From Chloranthus sessilifolius (Eukaryota; Streptophyta; Magnoliopsida; Chloranthales; Chloranthaceae), in the NCBI GenBank assembly GCA_021018995.1, contig CM037585.1:129514791-129578790 (forward strand): a stretch of DNA of 64,000 nucleotides, written 5' to 3'. The notes beneath the pieces were generated by a model. It did no database searches. It was not told the origin of the DNA and worked only from the letters and a program-made list of their open reading frames with translations. Position numbers and translations under genes: made by a program. Shown in pieces: positions 57,616-64,000 of this stretch. Every line of letters starts with the position of its first letter. The stretch's first letter is position 1.

Positions 57616-59235
57616 AGCCAATTCACTATGGCTATGAGGATATGGCCACCTACGCGTTGATGTTGGATGGAAATGAGTTGCCTTTATTCAAAGATGCAAT
57701 CAGTGGTACATGTGCACGGGAATAGAATATTGCAATGAGTGAAGAGATGGATTCTCTTTACAAGAATAAAACTTGGAAACTGACAGATTTACCCAAAGGA
57801 AAGAGAGTGATTGGGTGCAAGTGGGTTTATAAGAAGAAAGAGGGTTCTCTAGAAAATAGTGGTGCAAGGTACAAAGCACGATTGGTAGTAAAAGACTATG
57901 CGCAAAAGGAAGGCATTGATTACAATGAGGTGTTCTTATCGGTTGTGAAACACACTTCAATCCGAGTTTTATTATCCATTTTAGCACAGTTGGACTTAGA
58001 GTTGGAGCAAGTCAATGTGAAAATAGTGTTTTTACATAGTGATCTGGAGGAGGAGATCTATATGAACCAACCTGAAGGGTTTAAGTCTCCTAAAAAAAAA
58101 AGGTTAGTGTGCAAACTGAAAAAGTTCTTGTACGGGTTTAAGCAGTCACCGAGACAGTAGTACAAAATGTTTGACACATCCATGGTGGGCCAAAATAATA
58201 TTTGAAGTGAATATGACAATTGTGTTTACTTCAAGAGGTTAGCGGATGACTCATTTATTTACCTTTTCTTGTATGTTGATGACATGCTCATAGTTATAAA
58301 GAGCATGGTGGAGATCAAAAAGTTGAAATCTCAACTTGACATTGAATTTGAGATGAAGGATCTTAGCGTAGCGAGAAAGATTCTTGGGATAAAAATTCAG
58401 ATAGATAGAAAGAAAAGGGTACTTTTGTCTCACACAGAAGAGTTATTTAGAGAATGTACTCTCACGGTTTGGGATGGAGAATTCAAAGGTTGTGGGTACT
58501 CCATTAGCAGCTCACTTTCATCTTTCGACTAGCATATCTCCTACTACAGATGAGGAGCGTAAGTCCATGACTCATGTTTCTTACGCGAGTGCAGTTGGTA
58601 GCTTGATGTATACTATGGTATGGAACTGGATCGAATATTTTACAGGCCGTTAGCATGGTTAACAGGTATATGGCTAATCCAGGCAAGGAGCATTGACAAG
58701 CAGTGAAATAGATTATGAGGTATATACGTGATACCAAGGATGTCAGGCTAGTATTTTGCAGTGGCATAGATCATTAGTTTTGCGGATACGTAGATTCAGA
58801 TTATGCGGGTGATTTGGATAAGCGTCAATCTATAACGGGATATGTGTTTAACCTATCAGGTGGTCCGATTAGCTAGAGGTTGATGTTATAAGATACAATC
58901 GCCTTGTTTATTACTGAGGCGGAGTATATGACAATAACAGAGGCAATGAAAGAGGCATTGTGGCTTCAGAGCTTAGTTGGTGATTTGAGGATCGCACAAG
59001 AAAGTGTCGATGTGTTCTGCGATAGCCAAAATACTATTTACTTAGCAAATAATCACATATATCATGCTCATACCAAGCACATTGATATACGGTACATACG
59101 AGAAATAATAGAAAGAGGCGAGATATCTTTGAAGAATATGAGTACGAAAGACAATCTTATGGATATGATGACAAAGGTGGTACCGGTGGTCAAGACCAAA
59201 CATTATTTAGAGTTGATCAATGTTCAGCAGGTTTG
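57616..59235 (+). pseudogene. pol: pol: reverse transcriptase and RNase H (copia-2)
   Basis: RT: MSEEMDSLYKNKTWKLTDLP, VIGCKWVYKKKEG, VVKHTSIRVLLSILAQLDLE, NVKIVFLHSDLEEEIYMNQP, LFLYVDDMLIV. The usual D in MDVKTAFLHG is Asn (VNVKIVFLHS), removing a catalytic Asp, while the YVDD box is intact. RNase H: DSDYAGDLDKRQSITGY, TEAEYMTITEAMKEALWLQS, VFCDSQNTIYLANN and HIDIRYIREIIERGEI. Stops and shifts at about 58158, 58200, 58480 and 58880. Confidence 0.9.
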
Positions 59236-59299
59236 AGCGCCCTCGGGGTGTTGGTGACAGCGATGATCGGAAAAAAGAGTACATGATTAAGCTTAGAGT

Positions 59300-59311
59300 C
59301 AAGTGGAGAAT
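59300..59311 (+). promoter_or_regulatory. Polypurine tract (copia-2)
   Basis: CAAGTGGAGAAT directly before the 3' LTR. Confidence 0.8.
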
Positions 59312-59900
59312 TGTTATACTAGGCTAACTTATTTTAAAGTCGCTCGAGCGGGGTCCAAATCCGCTCAGGCGAGTTTAGCACTCAACAAGAGCAAAATCTA
59401 CGGGTATAAGTCGCTTGAGCGAGTTTTGGTTCTCGCTCGAGCGATCGGGGCATGGTACAAAGGAATTTTTCTCAGGTGTAAGTCGCTTGAGTGACTTTAG
59501 TTGTCGCTCGAGCGACCCGCAATGACCCAAGACGTCAAGTTACGTGCAGATTTCGTTTTTGAAGCAGTTTTTCTTGGATTATAAGTAAGATTCGAGACTT
59601 CTATATAAGGAAAAACTCATGGCGAAATTGGCGAGCTTTTGTAAGATTGAGATATCATTGTAAAGCTTTGAAAAATCTATCAAAGGGTTTTGAGGAGAAC
59701 TTTAATGACGCTTGAGTTTTCATGTATTCTTGTGTGATCATCAACATAGTGGATTATCGCTGCCCGTTGACGTAGGCATATTCCTAAATCACGTAAATAT
59801 TATCTCTTATATGTTTGTAATTGATTTTCTTCTATTTTTGTATTCTTATTTGATTGTTCATCGTGAGATTGTTGATTAGTTTGTGAGCTTCCGTGCAACA
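59312..59900 (+). repeat. 3' LTR of copia-2 (589 bp)
   Basis: TGTTATACTAGG...GTGCAACA, followed by the target duplicate CTATT. Carries the TCGCTCGAGCGA cluster at 59340-59520 and the TATA box at 59602-59609. Confidence 0.93.
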
Positions 59901-61105
59901 CTATTTTAGTGATTGTCTTTTTTAAAAGCTTTTCAGCAAATAGAAAAAGGTTACCGTTATTCTCACCCCATCTCCTCAAGCCAACATGCATTGACTCCCT
60001 TGGAATCAAATTATTGAAATTGTTTCTCGTCCCAATATTTTGCATAATGGATCTATAGATCATGGGCCAACCATCAAACGAACCTTTCATTACACATGTC
60101 ACACATATAAAAAAGACACCCTAAATCATGCTTGAGCATAAAGTGTGTCATATGATGGTAGGCCCACTTTTTTGGGATGTGTGATATGTATAAAAAAAAA
60201 TTTGATTGTCTGATGGTAGGCACATGATCTATAGATCCGTTGTGTGGAAAATGGGGACGAAAAATTATCTCCATCATCGAATTCAAAGGCGGTCAATGCA
60301 TGCCGGCTGAAGGAGATGGAGTGACAAAACAATCTTTTGGAGTGAGAATAACCGTCCTCCAATCGTCACGTTTGGCGAGTGGCTCGCTATTAATAAAGAA
60401 ATGTATTATTTATCTCCAATAGATACACTACTTGTGTGATCATTAATATAGTGGATTATCGCTGCCTGTTGGCGTAGGCATATTCCTGAATCACGTAAAT
60501 ATTTTCTCTTGTATGTTTGTAATTGATTTTCTTCTATTTTTGCATTCTTATTTGATCGTTCATCGTGAGATTGTTGATTAATTTGTGAGCTTCCGTACAA
60601 CACTATTTTAGTTATTATCTTTTTTAAAAGCTTTTCAGCAAATAGAAAAAAGTTACCGTTATTCTCACCCCATCTCCTCTAGCCAATATGCATTAACTCC
60701 CTTGGAATCAAATTATTGAGATTATTTCTCATCCCAATATTTTGCATAATGGATCTATAAATCATAGTCCTGCCATTAAACGAACATTTTATTACACATG
60801 CCACACATAAAAAAGACATTCTAACATCATGCTTGAGCATAGTGTGTCATATGATGGTAGCCCACTTTTTTGGGATGTGTGATATATATGAAAAAATAAA
60901 TTGATTGTCTCATGATAAGAGAGGCATATGATCTATAGGTCCGTTGTGTGGAAAATAAGGACTAAAAATTATATCCATCATCAAATTCAAAGGCGATCAA
61001 AACAGTCTTTTAGAGTGAGAATAACCGTACCTGTGGAGTAGTGTATCTGGTGGAGAAAATTAATATATATTTTTATTAATAGCGAGCCTAAAAATGACGA
61101 GTGTA
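59730..61105. repeat. Segmental duplication with inverted flanks at the right edge of copia-2
   Basis: 59730-60356 and 60431-61030 are homologous direct copies. Each contains the last about 170 bp of the copia-2 LTR, the CTATT duplicate and about 450 bp of flank. The DNA between them (60357-60430) reappears inverted after the second copy (61031-61105: GCTCGCTATTAATAAA against TTTATTAATAGCGAGC). So the second copy is bracketed by inverted repeats. Short ORFs inside are mirror artefacts of the two copies. Confidence 0.82.
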
Positions 61106-62058
61106 TCTGTTGGACGGGCGGAAAAGGGTCTTCAATCGCTATTTTGTCGAAATGATGAGTGAACGACTTCGATAGTGGTAACATCATATGTGCCAGATCT
61201 ACAGGAAAAAATCTCGCCGGCATCTTTTATAGTATTTGTATTCTAATATGATGCTATAATTGTTACATTTTACCTTTTTTTTTTTTTTTTTTACATTTAT
61301 TTTGACCTAAGGAATAGAGCTAAAAAAGCTTCTATTATAGCTATCTAAACAAGAATAACTATCCAAGTAGTCAAAATAGTTATGAGCTAGTCATTAATGT
61401 AGCAAGAAGTAAAATAATAAAATATTATTTTTTTCTATAAAAAAAAAATTTCTTCTGTTTAAATAATAAAATATTTAAAAGTTTAGTAAAAATAGTAAAA
61501 TATAATAAAATAAGAATAAAAAATAATATTTTTAAAAAAAGAGTTGCTAAAATAGAGTATTTGTTGGAGTGACTTTTATTGTAACAGTAGCTAAAGTGTA
61601 TTTAACTATCAAAATTTAGCTCTCCTTGCTAGAGAGTGCAGTCACACATACACGAAGGGTGTATTAAATACAAAGTTTCTGGCTGAAAGGTGTATTAAAT
61701 ACAAAGTTTCTGGCTGAAACCTTTACCTAATTAATTTCTGGAATGAGTCAATATTTGCACTCGAAAAGTTGGCCCTTGCATCGAATTTAAATAAAGATTT
61801 GATACTTTAGGGACATGTGACATGTGGAAATATAATTTAGCCGTCTGGTGGGAAATTCATGATCTATAGATCTCCAGTGTATAAGATTAGAGCAAAACAT
61901 GATGTTTTCAATATGATTTATTGTAGTCAACTATTGAATCAGATAGGCCTTTGACTAGTCATATGATGAAAATTATATTTCGTGTTAATTTTTTGCATTT
62001 AATATTGTTAAATCATGGCCTTAAAATCAAATGACTTAGATGATATTAATCTTGGAAC
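61106..62058. other. AT-rich spacer with small repeats
   Basis: Homopolymer T run at about 61276, a 31-bp tandem duplicate (TGTATTAAATACAAAGTTTC) at about 61659-61720, and a partial copy of the dispersed repeat at 61795-61890. No gene seen. Confidence 0.6.
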
Positions 62059-63251
62059 CAAGTAGGACCTTAAATCGGGTTCTACTTTATCTCTAGCCAT
62101 CCAAAAGAGAAGAGATATGGCCTTGGGGTTAATCTTGGAACCTAATAAATGCTTGTTGGAGAAATTAAAAGAGTAAGAGAGAGAAAGTGATGTGGAGGAG
62201 AGAGAAAGGAGATATTCACCCATTTAGTTAAATGCCCTAGGGTTAATTCGTGGAAACCAATAAATCCATGGGAGAAAAATTAAAGGAGTAAGAGAGAGAA
62301 AATGATGAAGAGGAGAGAGAAAGTAAAAAAAATTCAACCTGACTCTCAAACCATACTTTGGGTAAGATTTTAAACAAAAAAATAAATTAAATTTGTCTTC
62401 TTCATTTGAACGAAATAGCAGCCTTATTTTGGATAAGATTTTAGGCAAAAAAAAAATATCAACTATTATATTTCGAGAAAAATTATAAACAAAAATCTTG
62501 GTTTACCGAAAATTATCCATAACTTTCGGTAAAAATGTATCCCTCTTTCTAACCTTTTTTTTTTGTTTTCGATAACTTTTTGGTAGAGGGTCCTTTTGGT
62601 ACATTTCAGATTAATTTCAATAACTTTTGAAAAAAATTCGGGAAAATCTTGGGGATTAAAATATATTTAATATTTTCTAAAAAAATTACTAGCATATTTA
62701 AATAAAAAAAATTACTAACATATTTAAATAATAAAAAAATTAAATATCAAAAAGAAAATTACCGAAATTTCTAAAATTTCATTGAAATATAATGATCTGT
62801 ATTTTTTTTTTTGCCTAAAATCTTACTCAAAATAAGGTTGCTCTTTTATTAGACTGAAGAAGAAAATTTTAATTTATTTTTTTTATCATAATCTTATCCA
62901 AAATTTAATTTATTTTTTTGCCTAAAATGTTATCCAAAATATAGTTTGGGAGACGGTTGGATTTTTTTTACTTTCTTTCTTCTCTTCATCAGTTTCTCTC
63001 TCTTGCTCATATAATTTCTCTCTAGTTCCTTTAATTTCTCTCTCACCAAGTTATTGGTTTCCACGAATTAACCCCAAGACATTTAACCAAGCGGGTGGAT
63101 ATCTCCTTTCTCTCTCCTCCACATCGCTTTCTCCCTCTTCTTTAATTTCTCTAACAAACATTTATTGGTTTCCAAGATTATTCCCAAGGTCATATCTCTT
63201 CTCTTTTGGATGGTTAGAGATAAAGTAGAACCCAATTTAGGGTCCTACTTG
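62059..63251. mobile_element. Second fold-back element with about 400-bp inverted arms
   Basis: 62059-62470 matches the reverse complement of about 62780-63251: CAAGTAGGACCTTAAATCGG against CAAGTAGGACCCTAAATTGG at the tips, and GATGTGGAGGAGAGAGAAAG within. The centre 62470-62780 is AT-rich with repeated accgaaa-type motifs. No transposase and no clear target duplication. Probably a non-autonomous long-TIR DNA transposon. Confidence 0.7.
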
Positions 63252-63289
63252 ATAGGACCGAACCAAACCCCTGTTTTCAGATTGCAGAG

Positions 63290-64000
63290 ATCACCAAAGT
63301 TGCAAGTCTTTCTTGTTTTCACATAGCAGAGTGTCACGGGGTCGCACTTCTGCAACCTCAGTCTCATGCGGCACCTAACGCACGCTGCGCTAGGTCAGGT
63401 TACTTCTGATACCAACAGTCGCGGGGCGTCCTTCGACGCGCTTTCAACTGCGCGCCATGCTTCGCTACCGCGTGCAACGAAGCCAACCCATCTACACATC
63501 AGCTCTGATACCACCCGCCTAGAGGACGGGAACTCCCCCAACGTGGTTACCTCTGTTCCGTGGCCTATCACCCAGCTTATCGTGCCCCTTTACGACACGC
63601 TCATTTGCACCACTGTGCTAAACTTGGCCTGCTCAAGCTTCACCCTGTGCATTGCACTAATACCTCGCTTCGCAACAGTCTTAGCATGCAACTCCCCATG
63701 CCACCATGTTATGCTCACATACCGAACCAAGCCCACAGCCTTGTGCCTCGTACTCGTGTGCTCAACTGAGTCCCACGCAGCTTACCTTCGTGTGCGTTTC
63801 GAATTACTAGCACTCGTTCATCCTTGGCCCACATGTTGTCGTGCTCAACCTCCCTTGGGTACCACACGGCATCGCTGCGTCGACGTCCTAGGCCCACCCT
63901 TTCAGGCCTAGGAGACACTTGCGCCCCCTCTGGCAACGCAAGGCCCCGTGTGGGCGGGAAGCAATCTCCACTAACTCTCCCACATATAAGGGTAAAACAG
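63290..64000 (-). mobile_element. 5' end of a further LTR retrotransposon, - strand
   Basis: At about 63502-63516 the + strand GCTCTGATACCACC is the complement of a Met-tRNA primer site (sense TGGTATCAGAGC) preceded by CCCGTCCTCTAGGCGGG, so 63517-64000 is probably LTR. A second primer-site-like GTTGGTATCAGAAG lies at 63397-63410. GC-rich compared with the neighbours. The long ORFs here lack recognisable domains. Homologous to 9085-9180. Confidence 0.5.

Larger units (their letters stand above)
30426..59900 (+). mobile_element. copia-2: Ty1/copia (Tork/Tnt1-like) element carrying nested insertions
   Basis: LTRs at 30426-30984 and 59312-59900, with a perfect 5-bp target duplication CTATT (30421-30425, 59901-59905). 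Its own sequence is about 5.2 kb: 30426-32002 and 56312-59900. The protease region is interrupted by an Athila element. gag and all pol domains are present but broken by stops and frameshifts. Confidence 0.93.

Noticed and set aside
60074-60422. Overlapping short ORFs in the duplicated flank
   Set aside because: Mirrored in both copies of the segmental duplication, and frames are not conserved between them.
63366-63936. 181-codon and 73-codon ORFs near the right edge
   Set aside because: GC-rich LTR-like DNA with primer-site motifs; composition explains open frames, and no domain is visible.

Overview
The window is plant nuclear DNA made almost entirely of transposable elements; I see no convincing host gene, tRNA, rRNA or organelle insert. 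The evidence for a plant is Ty3/gypsy chromoviruses with a chromodomain integrase, Athila and Tat/Ogre-type elements, Ty1/copia elements with a Met-tRNA primer site, and plant-only captured domains (plant mobile domain, a DUF7745-like ORF, and a 'putative plant transposon protein' ORF). The species cannot be named from sequence alone; a flowering plant is likely.

Layout. 1-9050: a + strand Tekay/Del-like chromovirus (Tekay-I) cut by the window edge, with gag, pol, an extra sense ORF (aORF), a polypurine tract and a 2.6 kb 3' LTR. 9051-11258: an old retroelement junction fragment, AT-rich DNA and a lone Athila-like LTR. 11522-27451: a decayed - strand Ty1/copia element (copia-1), split by a full-length - strand Tekay-like element (Tekay-II, 12292-25325) with a perfect 5-bp target duplication GTATT. 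28498-29869: a fold-back DNA element. 30426-59900: a + strand Tork/Tnt1-like copia element (copia-2) with 5-bp target duplication CTATT. An Athila element (- strand, 32003-56311) lies in its protease region, and the Athila in turn holds three Tat/Ogre pieces: Tat-B (-, 32929-39218), Tat-A (+, 39219 to about 43200) and Tat-C (-, about 43200-53340). 59901-63251: a segmental duplication that copied the copia-2 LTR/flank junction, and a second fold-back element. 63290-64000: the 5' end of another - strand LTR element.

Two observations stand out. First, five retroelement families and one DNA element here each carry their own short palindrome in clusters: ATTGATCGATCAAT (Tekay-I), TTTCGATTAATCGAAA (Tekay-II), TCGATCAATCGA (lone LTR), TCGCTCGAGCGA (copia-2), GCGCAACTATTAGTTGCGC (Tat), GTCGATATCGAC (fold-back element). 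In both Tekay elements the cluster occurs twice, in the LTR and in the spacer between pol and the aORF, with units mostly about 20-21 nt apart. In Tat it occurs in the LTR and in untranslated internal DNA. Second, both Tekay elements have what looks like a phase-1 GT-AG intron of exactly 151 nt at the same place between gag and protease; removing it joins the two reading frames at a homologous codon.

Nearly all coding regions carry frameshifts, stops or deletions, so the copies look inactive. Domain calls come from reading conserved motifs by eye; no database search was run.
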